Shown here piece by piece: positions 21,424-32,199 of a stretch of DNA of 64,000 nt; the stretch's first letter is position 1, and the number at the start of each line of letters is the position of its first letter. The DNA is taken from contig JALIZF010001794.1 in NCBI GenBank assembly GCA_029948255.1, forward strand, positions 726,117-790,116, written 5' to 3'. The notes below the pieces were generated by a model that was not told where the DNA came from, searched no databases, and saw only the letters and a list, made by a program, of their open reading frames with translations. Position numbers and translations under genes: made by a program. Source of the DNA: Telmatactis stephensoni (taxonomy: Eukaryota; Cnidaria; Anthozoa; Actiniaria; Isophelliidae).

Positions 21424-21900
21424 ACTGTTGTCAGGATAGTTATTTGAACGAGTTACATACAACCAGATGACTTTGTGGCTGAAGCCATCAATACATGCAT
21501 GCATAGGAAAGCCATAAAGTTTAAGCTTATTGTAGCCATCAGTATGCCAGGCACTGTTTGGCCCCGGATTACGATAAACTCTCCTTTTAAGTCTCTGTGC
21601 TTTCCTTGATTCAACTCCATCTGGGTCAACTTCTTTAAGTATTTCCATAACTACTGAACGAGGTACGTAGATGCCTCTTATTCGTAGACTATGCCAAACA
21701 GAACAATATCCTACAATCGAATTTGGACCATCCAATATGTCAACAATGGCTGTTCGTACGGTATTCGGATCATATTCAAGACATTTTCTCGACAAACCAT
21801 AGTCTTTTAAGCGCCTTTTTTAAGGAGTTCTTAAGCTTAAATATATCCCATGACACTTGGAAAGTATTCCTCTAATACTTTCATAGCTAAAACCAGTTAA
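21424..21900 (-). pseudogene. rve-type integrase relic
   Basis: Minus strand. An upstream HTH-like stretch (YESIRGILSKCHGIYLSLR) is separated by one stop (near 21820) from the main frame, which has ILKEVDPDGVESRKAQRLKR and the integrase core PNSAWHTDGYNKLKLYGFPM, then IDGFSHKVIWL with catalytic Asp candidates. This resembles a group of integrase-core proteins common in fish and cnidarian genomes (IS3EU-like is my best guess). The frame runs straight into PLE sequence at 21423, so the C-terminus, including the Glu, is lost. Confidence 0.6.
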
Positions 21901-22066
21901 AAAGCTGTATAATATGAGTTCTTTCGTTCTCGTTGTCAGCCATCTTGGAAAGGAACAAGCTCAAGTGCGCATGCCTGGATGTTGGGTAAACCACTTCCGC
22001 CGTGACATTTCGACTCTGTTTTGCTGTGAGGTTTCTTCATTTCTGCCGCAGCTTCACCTCATTTTG

Positions 22067-22186
22067 GCGTGTCTTGGTGTTGATTTGGCGTGTCTCGGTG
22101 TTGATTTGGCGTGTCTCAGTGTTGATATGCAGTGTCTCGGTGTTGATTTGCCGTGTCTCGGTGTTGATTTGCCGTCAGTTGTGTTT
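22067..22186. repeat. 21-bp tandem repeat, about five copies
   Basis: Unit close to GTGTCTCGGTGTTGATTTGG. The period is a multiple of three, so frames stay open on both strands; no evidence of a protein. Confidence 0.85.
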
Positions 22187-22213
22187 GAGTTGTGACCCTT
22201 GTGGTTGTGGGCC

Positions 22214-22591
22214 ACCGTAATAAAACGAATCATTCTCTTTGCCCATGTCGGAAAATCTGCCAATGGTGAAGTGTTCTTCAGCAATCCCTGCGAAAAAGGA
22301 AGTCACTGGGCATTGTTGTTCATCGAAATCACAGCAAGAAAGTTGTTTTACTGCAACCGAGCTGCATGGGACATGCCACCTAATATCAAACACCTGCTAT
22401 CACCTATTTTCCAGTCTCTCCAAAAGCGCATCACCACCCAAAGAAAATCCATAAGGATAATAGAGGCACATGTGCATTGCCATCAAAACAACAAGTGTAC
22501 GAGAAATTGTCTCTCAAATGTGCCACTGCAAATGTGTGCAAGTGTATGTGGCATAGCAGTGGCTATTGTGGGAGGGATTAGAGTGCTTTAG
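22214..22591 (+). pseudogene. Ulp1/C48-like cysteine protease fragment
   Basis: The open frame has KGSHWALLFIEITARKLFYC and later NVPLQMCASVCGIAVAIVGG. These fit the His, (Asp), Gln and Cys positions of Ulp1-like deubiquitinase/SUMO protease folds. The Asp position is Asn (FYCNRA). No N-terminus or start codon is evident, so this is probably the last part of a larger protein, often transposon-linked in cnidarians. Ends at TAG 22589-22591. Confidence 0.55.
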
Positions 22592-24126
22592 ATCGAAGAC
22601 GCGAACTCGGAGAGGATGCGAGACCTCACGATTGGGAATGGGGCGACTGAAATTTTACTTCCGGTTGTGCTGTTGGCGTCCGCGAGTGTACAAAGATGAC
22701 GTCTTTTCCCGCCATTTCCCGTCCAGTCGAGAACGGTAAGTTTGTATCTGGAAAACTTTATTTCTACCGGAAAAACATCACTTATTATTGTTGCTAATAG
22801 TGGCAAAGACTATCTAGATCTAATTGAATAGGCTTTTTTGGATAAATTCGATGTAAAATTATTGTTTCACGTCGGCCCTCGACTTGTCGTGCAACACATG
22901 CAGCCATGCCATTACAAATACTTTTATTCACGTTCATTTTTGTGGCTACTGCCTCGAAGAGGCGGAGCCACTTTGTCATCGGGTTGTAAGTCAGTCCGCA
23001 AGTAACACCACAGGAAGTCAAAAAGTTGAAACTTCGGAAATCATCGTCAGCATTAATTCGTTCGTCCGTCACGAAGAACACAGGAAGCCCAATTATGTAA
23101 CTGGTTCCATATGCCAAACGCCAGAAATACAGTGCTTGATGACAATGCTAGGCCGTTGTACCCATTCATCAGCTCTGAAGATGTTGATTGAATAATCAAT
23201 AGCTAAGAAAGGCAAGTTATTTTCTGCATATTGTGCTCAACTCTTGTCTGCAAAAGCTGTCTTAGGACTTTTTGTTTAGTGACATTTTTTCGTGACGCCA
23301 TGCACTTGTGTGATTCACGTCGAACAATTTGTCCATTATGAGATTTGTCCCCCACTCTCTGTGTAATTCGCTTCTAAGCTTAACTAGCTTTATAGGCAAG
23401 CTTTTTAGATTAAATTTAGAAATTACTAATCAGTACCGGGAATCAGTCAGTAGAAAAGCGATCGCCGAAAATGGCCATCATCAGTGAACTAAAGAGCATT
23501 TTGCCTATTGCAGTTTACTAATGCATTTGTTTGTAATGATATTTTCTTGTTCTCGGTTACCTCTCAAAATTGTTTTCATCGATGCCAGAAATAGTAATCT
23601 TCATTGTGACTGACGACATTAGCAAATAGAATATTTATCAGTGTCATGGGTTTATGAAAACCACTCTAAAACAACATTTGAATTAATTAAGATGTATTAC
23701 AATATGATATGTTAAAGTATACTTAATTCAATTGTCAACCAAATTTCAGTCTTTAATACTCAAAATGAAAACAAAACACTGCGTATCACTGTCCTATAAA
23801 AATCATTTTCAATTCCAGCATGCATCTGAACTTTCTCTTCTTTAAAGGCAGTAGACACATGCGGATAATATCCGCCTATTTTTCTTTTTTTTATGCTGTA
23901 GTTGTTGTTAGTTTTTTGAATTAGATACTAGACATTTTTATTTTCGTTTTCTCAATGTTTCTGGTTTTTTGTTTGTTTGTTTGTTTTTTTGCCACGACTA
24001 GAAATGGCAACTTTTCGGCAAATAAAGCAGGCTGAGTCACATTTTTTTGTCTAAGTTGTTTCCTCTTTGCTTTCTTTTCAGTTGTGTTAAGCTTGTGTTA
24101 AGTCTTCTTTTAGTAGCAAGGAAAGG
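22592..24126. other. Unassigned region, possible 5' exon
   Basis: CG-richer stretch 22600-22735 with CTTTTCCCGCCA and a consensus donor (GAGAACGGTAAGT) near 22733 could be a promoter and first exon of something. The frames at 22794-23117 (-) and 22884-23195 (+) are not recognised. From 23200 to 24100 nothing is seen. Confidence 0.3.
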
Positions 24127-25604
24127 ATGTCCAATAAAGACAATAAACAGTAAGTTTTTTAAAATTCATAATTGACAGTGTTTTGTTTCATTATTAAAGC
24201 TTACAGTATTTATTCTTCTTACTTAGAAGTGCATATGACACGAAATTTTCAAAAAAATAGCTTTTATTATGAAGAGAATACTAGCTTGGTTGAGTATTAT
24301 TGTATGCGGGCTCCACATTTCAGAGAAAATTAGTTTAAACGAATTTTGTTTTTTGTTACCCTGTTAAAAATTAGCCTGTGAACAGGCTCTGGGGGAAGGG
24401 AAGGGAAAGGGAAGGGGAGGGGGTAGGGAAGAGGGGGTAGGGGAGAGGCTCTCCCCTTTCCCGCCCCCTCCCATTCTTTCCCTTCCCTTCCCCTTCCCCT
24501 TCCCCAGAGAGTCTGTTCACAGGCTAGTTAAAAATATATTGCATTTGAATATAAATAAGGAGAAATTTTAACACTAGAGCAATTTTGTATTGGATGAATG
24601 CTTTGATGTCAACAAATTAACATACTTGTTTAAACCTAATTTTCTCTGAATTGTGAAGCCTGCAAACAAAAGTAATACTTAGCAAAGCTACTATTATTTT
24701 TACACTTATACTTTTTTTTGAAATAAAAAATATTATAAATTAATAATTATAAACTGAAATTTATATGTTTTCACTTTTTTTCATATTTAGTATTATATGT
24801 ACTTTAAATTGCAATGTATATTAAATGTTTTCAATCTTTTTTCTTCCATCAGAATTATGACATGGAATGACAGCAAAGACCTCCTTTTGTTAAAGGAGGT
24901 TGCTGCTGAGGGCGTTTTTCACCATAAATACTTGAGTCGAGAAAGAGGAAAGTGCGTGGCAGTCTGTAGCAGAGAATCTGAATGCCTCTGGCGAGAGCTT
25001 CCAAGATTTGTCATCCAGGTCTGTGAGAGACAGATATAATACCATACTAAAAAAATACAAAACAAAGATTGCTAGGGAGTCGAGGGAAAGTGGTGGAGGT
25101 GGAAAACAGCCTTCAGGGGCAGAATCTCTGCTAGGTGACCTAATTGCTCTTGCTGATGAGACCGAGAAACAGAGCAATTTGAAAAAAGAAGCTGTCAGCA
25201 AAGACAAACAAAAGGCAGAGGCAACACGCATAGCAGCAATGGAGAGGCTGAACAAGAAAAAGAGGTCATTTGTCAATGACTCAGATGATGACTCTGATGA
25301 TGAAGTAGTGCATGTAAAAACATCAAGTAGAAGAAGACCATCAGACACTATTGAGTGGCTTAGTGAGAAGGCACTCAACGATGCAAAAACCAAGGAGGAA
25401 GAATTGAAGCACAAGAAGTTAGAGCTGGAACTAGCAAAAGAACAACAAAAACTCCAAGCTGAACAGAGCACCAATCAAATGACTTTGACTTTAAAACAAA
25501 TGGAAAAGCAGCAACAGCAACAACAGCAGCAACAACAACAAGTAATGTTGTTGCAACAACAAATGTTTGCTTTTATGCAAAATATATTACAAAAAAAGGA
25601 CTAA
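24127..25604 (+). CDS. Myb/SANT-like accessory protein of a Harbinger element
   Basis: Two exons: 24127-24149 (ATG, consensus donor) and 24853-25604. The N-terminus WNDSKDLLLLKEVAAEGVF begins a Myb/SANT-type domain that continues in the next frame as WQSVAENLNASGESFQDLSS then RSVRDRYN. One extra base near 24953 shifts the frame, so this copy is broken or contains a sequence error. Then come an acidic stretch (DSDDDSDDE), a WLSEKALNDAKTKEEELKHK coiled coil and a poly-Q tail. Such proteins partner PIF/Harbinger transposases. A matching transposase lies at 30095-29042, convergent, with element B inserted between. Confidence 0.78.
24372..24526. mobile_element. Small MITE with 9-bp target duplication
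   Basis: 155 bp, inverted ends TAGCCTGTGAACAGGCTCT, flanked by an exact duplication GTTAAAAAT (24363-24371, 24527-24535). The inside is a G-rich then C-rich mirror (GGGAAGGGAAGG). Fits a Mutator-like MITE. Lies in the intron of the Myb/SANT gene. Confidence 0.83.
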
Positions 25605-25816
25605 ATGTAAACTTTTAAAGATTTGACATGTTTCATTGTATAAATTTATTATTATTTGGGATTATATTTTGACAAATTTCCACACATCAAACTATTGTAC
25701 TGATATTGAACTGTGATATTTGATATATCACAAATAAAGCTGTTTGTATACACCCTTTCCGAGAAACTTTGTCACCCGTGAAGGGTAAAGCGTATGAACT
25801 AGTGGCGTGGGGGATC

Positions 25817-27152
25817 ATGGGACTGTTTGCATTCGGCCACGTGCACTTTGATAAACGGGTCATAGCAATCTTGCAGCGAGCATTAAGTGACGATTTATGG
25901 ATGAGAAGCGTACTTCTGTATGGCTTAAACCATAGCAAAAGTGACATTGCAGTTTGCATTGGAATGTCTTCAAAGTCTGTGTTACGATTCTCCCGACGAT
26001 ATTACCAGAAAGGAAGTGTTTGTGCTGACAAACCAGGAAGACCAGCTGGTTCGTATTCCCTTTCGCAACAAGAACAAGCCGTTTTGATGCAAGAATTGTT
26101 AGAACACCCAGAAAGAACTCTATCGGAGCTCTGTACACATTGAAGGAGTACGTGGTGCCAGGGTTGCTGTGTCTACTTTGTACGACTATTTCAAAAGAAA
26201 TGGCATCACACGTAAAATGGTAAGCTGAATTAAGTGTTAAATGCGTGTTTCTGTGATCATACATATTGTATTCTAAGGCTACGTTTACACGAGCCAGACT
26301 AACCGTACAAAAAATCAAACGGCTAGCCGTGCAAATTTTCGTGTAAACGGAAGATAGTGTTGTCCAAAAAAGAGATGGTTCCATGTAAACAGCATGTACC
26401 GGTTTTATTTTCGACCGGTTAAAATTTCAACCGGTACTGTGTAAAGGCAGTCTAAAATTCAATGAACTAAAAATAACAAATTAAATTGTTGCAATTTTTC
26501 ATTTAACTGATCTCACTGGTTTGTCACACTGACAGAGATTATAACAAATGTTCCCGAATTCCAGGATAAACGCATTTCAAGATGATTTGGATACAGTTTT
26601 CGAGGCTATCGAGCTCAAACACAAAGATGGTATGGCAATTGGGGTCCAAGGATTGCGGCTATCCCTGTCATCTGCACGGAAGGAATAATAGACTTGAGTA
26701 TGTATCCGCCGCGGGAATACTAATGAAGAGAAATTTCTTGAATTTGTGAATGAAAAACTTATTCCTAATCTACAGCCGTTTGATGGGATTAATCCTCGTT
26801 CTGTGGTTGTAATGGGTAATTATAAGCACTCAAGCCGTTTTCATCAGAAATTTTGTTTTATTGCAATGCATAAATCTTTACGACGACATTTACATTGCGT
26901 TTTTTTACAGATAATGCTACAATTCACCACTGTCGTCGTGTAGTTCAAGCTATAAATACTAGTGGCGCGCTTGTGGTATTCTTGCCATCTTATAGCCCTG
27001 ACGTCAATCCAAGTGAGAACGTTTTCGCTCAAGAAAAAAGTTGGATTAGAGCAAATGATGTCGTGTGGCAAGTATGCCGCGATAATCCAGCGGAAATGGT
27101 GTTTGAAGCCTTCATGCAAATCTCTGATGCAGACATTAGAAACTATTTATGA
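25817..27152 (+). pseudogene. Tc1/IS630-type transposase of element B
   Basis: Exons about 25817-26221, 26567-26815 and 26911-27152. The HTH region has DIAVCIGMSSKSVLRFSRRY. A frameshift lies near 26130. The middle exon (ISR-FGYSFRG-like, PNLQPFDGINPRSVVVM) carries a further shift or stop near 26730. The second Asp is formed across the last splice (VVM-DNATIHH) exactly as in element A. The last exon has FLPSYSPDVNPSENVF with the Glu. The start within the left inverted repeat at 25769 is possible, but ATG 25817 is likelier. Confidence 0.78.
26222..26566. other. First intron of element B transposase
   Basis: Begins GTAAGC and ends TTCCAG. Holds a weak inverted pair (TACGTTTACACGAGCC near 26280 and its diverged partner near 26440), perhaps a small MITE. 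Confidence 0.4.
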
Positions 27153-27421
27153 TTTACTAATTACTTGTAAAGTCCTCCCATACTCTTATTATTATTTTTG
27201 GGGGGGGGGGGGAGAGTTGAAAACGGAATAAATTTTTTGGGGATAAATGTAACTTTTCGCCTTGCATGGCAGCAATTTTTTTTTAATTTTCTTTACTGGA
27301 AATATATATATTTTTGATTTTGTAGCCCCTCTCCCCCCATCACTTTTCTAATGGTCCGTCCCTTATAGGCATGTGAATGATACTCAATAACAAACAAAAC
27401 AGCAACAGTGTACATAATTGT

Positions 27422-28258
27422 CTACATGATAATTAAAGTTTCTTGAGATCCTTCTAACATCTTCTTCTGTTCCTCAAACTCATCATTGCTAAGTACATTG
27501 GTATCTTTAAGGTTCTTCAACTCAACAAGCTGTTCAAGAATCATCCCTCGAGATTTGATCTACGAAAAGCAAAAAAACAAAACAAAAAAAACCCCTGGCT
27601 CTTTCAATTTTTAACAATACCATGTGTCAAAATATTCTAAACTGTAAATATAGCAATGGAGCATTTTTAAACCCATAATATAGGTTACAACATTATGAAC
27701 TCGGAAGGAAAGAAGTAGCATTTTATAATGTATTCGTTTTTGATAGGGTTCCCTTTAAACTTTCACGTGCGCCATGCATGAATGATTGTAAAATCTAAAA
27801 CCTTATTATTAAAACAGAATTATTCAGTAAACAGTTCGATTTATCAACAAAAGAGAAAAATTATAAACAGACAGCTAGGATAACGGTTGTTCTCTTCTTT
27901 GAATTGTGTCACGCTTAAGTACTCAGTATACCTAATTTTCTTCTTGTTGTTTGACGCCTTGAAATCAAGGCACATGACTTCGTCGTCACCGTCCTTATCG
28001 TCGTCCACAGTCACTCGTTTCTTTGGCAAACTCATTGTATGTGGCTTTTCTCCCTCTCGTGCCAAAATAACCAATATCAAAACTGCTGGCGTCCTTTGCT
28101 GGGCTTATCTCTTCAGCATGTTTCTTCACTAAATAGCTTTTAAACTCTTGGACATTTTTGAATACTGGTACTTCTCTCAAACAAAACATGGAAAATTGAT
28201 TTTTGTTCTCATGCTTATAAACTTTTAGCATTACATTAATGCATACTGTGTCGGCCAT
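27422..28258 (-). CDS. Accessory protein of element B, SHOCT-like C-terminus
   Basis: Minus strand. The N-terminal exon from ATG 28258 encodes a domain like the one in element A (INVMLKVYKHE..., FDIGYFGTRGRK). In that frame it stops near 27997; the overlapping frame continues with PKKRVTVDDDKDGDDEVMCL, so a frameshift or unmodelled splice lies near 28030. The last exon is 27559-27422, exactly 138 nt like its counterpart in element A, after an acceptor TTTTCGTAG. It encodes ILEQLVELKNLKDTNVLSND then EFEEQKKMLEG, a SHOCT-like helical pair. The middle exon is uncertain. Role unknown. Confidence 0.6.
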
Positions 28259-28414
28259 GGCTCTTTTAAAAATCCCACGTCTCCTCAGACAAGCGTGCTA
28301 CGCATCATGCATGGTTAAGTTAATTGAATATACACATTTCCCATGATCCCACTCGCCACTAGTTTATGCGCTTTTCGCTTCACGGGTGACAAAGTTTCTC
28401 GGAAAGGGTGTATA

Positions 28415-29041
28415 TTTTCACAGCTAGTGTATTTATTTTGTCTAAAATATTACTATTAAAATAGTGAAATTATGCTAATTCATTATTCCATTTCTGACAT
28501 TGAATAATGAATAACTTCACTGTCACTATTACACAAGTTTAAAAATGACATAACTGCTCTATGACGATATCCAAGACACAGTAAAAGACAACCTGACTGG
28601 ACTTTCAGCTTTTTAATAATTATTGTTAACTAGTTTTCCACTACAAAAAAGCGACTATACACACTTCTTTATAAATACTAATAAGGATGTTTTATCAGAT
28701 ATAAAAGTTCATATATGACCACATTAAAGTGCTACTCTGATCAAAAAATGGTGAAATTCTATTCAGCAGAAACTTCGTGAAATAAATCTGCAATGGTCTA
28801 TTGTCACCAGTTAAAATATCTTTTTAGAATTCAAAAGGGAAGTACTAGATTTTTAGCGTTCTTTTTAGGTGTCAGTGACGTCATCGACTCAACTCATGGA
28901 TTTACTACATACATTTCTTTGTATTTTATGACTTGAATTATTCTATTCATTTCTGCTCTAATAATTTTGCTTCAGAGTTTTCTTGCAGTTATTGTGTCAA
29001 GGATTAATTGCATGGCCAGCGATCTTCAACTGAAAAAAAAT
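28415..29041. other. AT-rich region, no gene recognised
   Basis: Between element B and the Harbinger transposase 3' end. No frame, RNA or repeat recognised. Confidence 0.5.
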
Positions 29042-30095
29042 TCACTGAGATATTTTGATTGCAAAATACAAAGAAATGTATGGAATGAATCCATGAGTTG
29101 AGTTGAGTTCATGTAATCTTGGAGGGTTAACATGAAAAAAATCAGACACAATGTTACCATAAAGGCAAGTTCGTGCATTCTCAAGCAGAGCACAAACCAC
29201 ATATAGTTTTCCAACTGGACTCAAGCCAATCTTCATCTGCTTTTTAAAGTCAATGAATTTGAAGAAGTTTGTAATGTTACCAAAAAGCCATTCAACAGTC
29301 ACTCTAACTTGGCTCATTGCTTTATTGTAAGCTCTCATGTCAGCTGTTATTTGTGCACCTCTAAAGGGCATTTGTAGATGTGGGCCTAATGGGTATGCTG
29401 GGTCACCATACAAGCAGAGTGGCTCACTATTTGCCAATGCGTTTCTTCTTAGAGTATGTAGATTGGTTTCGTTTAACATCGAACTGTCATGCTTTCGACC
29501 CTCAAATGGCCCATGTAAGCTGGCAATCATCCCATTTGGTGTGACAACGCTTTGAAATTTTAAACCATGTAGTCTCTTGTGGCTGTTATAAACTATGCAT
29601 TGATTAACTTTTGGCTTTGAAATTGGCCTTAGTGTCCCATCTATAAAACCAAAACAACTGGTCAAAGGTGCTCCTCAAGCATGATTTTCATAAAAAATGT
29701 CTAGCACTTCGTTAAAAATCAGACATAAAGTAGTGGGATTTCTACCAAATCGATGAACGATATCTGTGTATCGACACGGGTAAGCCAAACGTTTCAATAA
29801 GATACAAAGTCCTTCCATACCGCTACAGGTAGTTCCTTGGGAGCAAATTATCTTCTCTGGAATGTTAAAGACATCCAGCAAGTCAGGTAAATCATTCTTT
29901 GAAAATCTTAATTCAGTTTTACACTCTGTATCGTCCCAAGGATCCAAGTCAAAGCGTTGATACTTCCAGTATGGAAAAATTTCTCGACCTATTTTCATCG
30001 TAAAGCAAGGCAAACTCAAATTCGTCGATCCAATTTTGATCATATGCCAAACACAAGGCATCTCTAACCGCCTGAAGTCCTCTACCACTTGACAT
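29042..30095 (-). pseudogene. PIF/Harbinger transposase (DDE_Tnp_4 type)
   Basis: Starts at ATG 30095 with MSSGRGLQAVRDALCLAYDQ; one extra T in a run near 29988 shifts the frame into FPYWKYQRFDLDPWDD. The catalytic core shows CFGFIDGTLRPI (first Asp), LYGDPAYPLGP (second Asp) and VRVTVEWLFGN (Glu). At YENHA-stop-GAPLTS (near 29674) there is a TGA and about 20 residues normally present are missing. So the copy has one frameshift plus a stop/deletion. Probably the partner of the Myb/SANT gene at 24127-25604. Confidence 0.85.
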
Positions 30096-30168
30096 GGTCA
30101 AGAAATCCAAGAAAATTCACAACTGCAACCATTTAAAGTAAAAAAAAACATGACCCATGTTGTGTTCG

Positions 30169-30597
30169 TCACGTCATGACGGTCACGTCATCTTTCTAAA
30201 TCAAAACATCAGCTCGCAGCCGTGCGTTCTCGACCCAGTTCACGCTCGTCATATTGACGTCTTCTTCGAAGTTCGCGTCTTTGATCTAAAGCACTCTATT
30301 ATGTGCAAGGCGTCGGCGCTGTGGCAAGATGTGTTCTTAAACCCACATGGCATCCTTCCACCTAGTCTGAGCTGGCTCATGTCACGTCATGACGGTCACG
30401 TCATCTTTCTAAATCAAAACATCAGCTCGCGGCCGTGCGTTCTCGACCCAGTTCACGCTTGTCATATTGACGTTCTCTTCGAAGTTCGCGTCTTCGATCT
30501 AAAGCACTCTATTATGTGCAAGGCGCCAACGCTGTGGCAAGATGTGTTCTTAAACCCACATGGCGTCCTTCCACCTAGTCTGAGCTGGCTCATGTCA
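30169..30597 (+). repeat. 213-bp tandem duplication
   Basis: Two copies (about 30169-30381 and 30382-30597), nearly identical, each containing TCATGACGGTCACGTCATC and CTCTATTATGTGCAAGGCG. The period is a multiple of three, so the frame remains open through both. Confidence 0.88.
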
Positions 30598-31224
30598 CCA
30601 TCGAGCCACTCAGACTCTTTAAGGCACACCGTGATCTCGTGGCTTCTGACAGATACTATTACTTTGTCTGTCATAGGGGTGGTACCAGAACCATCTTCGC
30701 CTGCATCCTCAACCCCCCATTTTACACGCATCAAATCAAGGTCCCCTGATGTTGTAGTTATTCCTGACCCACCTGAAAAGACGGCAGAGGAATGGGAAAC
30801 AGTGAGAAGAAAAATAAGAGGATACCGACATAAGCATTCAGTAGCTAAGACTCCGAAAGTAAAGACGACACTGAAAGCAAAGAAAAAGGATGTTGTAGAT
30901 GTATATGAACAGGAAGAGACGCCAGGTGTACCTGAACAAAATGAGACATCAGGTGTACATGAACTGGAAGTAGACGAAGAAATCAGAGAATCAGACGGAG
31001 GCAACAGAGAAGAAGAAGTAGAAGAATCAGACGGAAACAACAGAGAAGAAGAAGTAGAAGAATCAGACGGAGACAACAGAGAAGTGGGAGGAGACTCAGA
31101 TGGAGACAACAGAGAAGTAGGAGGAGACTCAGACGGAGACAACAGAGAAGTAGGAGGAGACTCAGAAGGGGACAACAGAGATGAAGAATCAGACGAAGAC
31201 AACCGAGAAGAAGTAGAAGAATGA
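30598..31224 (+). CDS. Unknown protein with acidic repeats
   Basis: Open frame continuing from the tandem duplication. It has a proline-rich part (VVVIPDPPEKTAEEWETVRR), a basic stretch (KTTLKAKKKDVV) and about six repeats of the type ESDGDNREEEVE. A TGA at 31222-31224 ends it, but the same frame continues with similar acidic sequence to KKMEEGPFYGTRQKRKAGTK near 31360, so the stop is probably secondary. No known domain. The serine-rich antisense frame is a shadow. Confidence 0.35.
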   Translation, partial: PSSHSDSLRHTVISWLLTDTITLSVIGVVPEPSSPASSTPHFTRIKSRSPDVVVIPDPPEKTAEEWETVRRKIRGYRHKHSVAKTPKVKTTLKAKKKDVVDVYEQEETPGVPEQNETSGVHELEVDEEIRESDGGNREEEVEESDGNNREEEVEESDGDNREVGGDSDGDNREVGGDSDGDNREVGGDSEGDNRDEESDEDNREEVEE

Positions 31225-31519
31225 GATGCACACAACAAAGAAGAAGTAGGAGGAGACTCAGACGTAGACAAAGAAGACGGAAACTCTGACATAGACACTG
31301 TCAAATGTAAGAAGATGGAGGAAGGACCTTTCTATGGCACTAGACAAAAAAGAAAGGCTGGCACCAAGACTGAGCAACCTTTTGGTTGGTCAGATCTTCG
31401 ACCAGTACTCACAGTACACAATGTAATAACATTGCTCTTGATTTCTCATCACTCTTTCTCTCACGTCCCTGCTATGTAATTATCAATGGCTCGTGGAACA
31501 TCTAAATTATAGAAATGAA

Positions 31520-31632
31520 GTTCTCTATAAAAGAGAAAGGAAGGAAGAAATAAAGAAAAAAAGAAAGAGAGAAAAAAGAAAGAAAAAAGAGAGAAAGAAA
31601 GAGAGAAAGAAGGAAGGAAAGAAAAGATTAGG
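31520..31632. repeat. Purine-rich (GAAA/GGAA) microsatellite
   Basis: Almost pure A/G on the plus strand. The Lys/Glu frame over it is artefactual. Confidence 0.9.
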
Positions 31633-31855
31633 ATCGCCTATGGCTCGTGTTTCCACTACGCTCTCGTGTTCTCCCAACATCACGTGTGTTTTGATCAGGC
31701 TATCAAACACGGGAAACTGTTTCTTATTTCTTTTATAAAATAACTAACACGCAAATAGACGAAAAGAGGAAAATGAAAACACCGGCGAAAAAACAAATTG
31801 ACGTGAGTGTGTTTGATACTCTCATCAAAAACACGGGTTTTCAGCCAATCAAGTG

Positions 31856-32168
31856 GCAATTGCCCTATTTCATTATGTCACGGCTTGTTTATGAGGGGGG
31901 CAGAATCGTTTAGAACAATAGAAACTGAATTTGATTAAGATTTGCTCTGCTAAGTTAAAGTTTGAACTCAAATGGCCTGGTACCCAAATATGAGATGTGC
32001 TGATGGCTAGTAAACAATATTTATCATATTTGATGGCTGTAACCGCTTTTCTTTGGTCTGTTTTACATCAATTTTCTTTGTGTTGTTTTGTCCCCCTCCC
32101 GCGACCATGATCCTTTGCGTTTAAACAATAGAATGTTTTGATGTGACGTCATAGTGAAATAGGGCAAT
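31856..32168. mobile_element. Possible MITE, CAATTGCCCTATTTC ends
   Basis: Inverted ends CAATTGCCCTATTTCATTAT and a diverged partner at 32140-32168. About 313 bp, no ORF. Target duplication not evident. The preceding stretch 31640-31855 has a weak inverted pair around TCAAACAC. Confidence 0.5.
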
Positions 32169-32199
32169 TGAAAGTAATTGAAAGTATAATTATCAATGT

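Larger units (their letters stand above)
25749..28412. mobile_element. Element B: Tc1/IS630-type two-gene transposon
   Basis: 2664 bp, inverted ends of about 75 bp starting TACACCCTTTCCGAGAAAC, flanked by TA (25747-25748 and 28413-28414). Contains a decayed DDE transposase (+) and a convergent accessory gene (-), the same arrangement as element A, although the terminal sequences differ. It splits a Harbinger pair. Confidence 0.85.

Noticed and set aside
24890..25474. 194-codon minus-strand frame
   Set aside because: Antisense to the Myb/SANT gene; Ser/Leu-rich composition typical of a shadow.
22600..30160. Inverted ends for the 24-30 kb Harbinger pair
   Set aside because: No convincing matching ends found by eye, so its boundaries are not annotated.
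30462..31304. 280-codon serine-rich minus-strand frame
   Set aside because: Reverse shadow of the acidic GAA/GAT-rich repeats on the plus strand.
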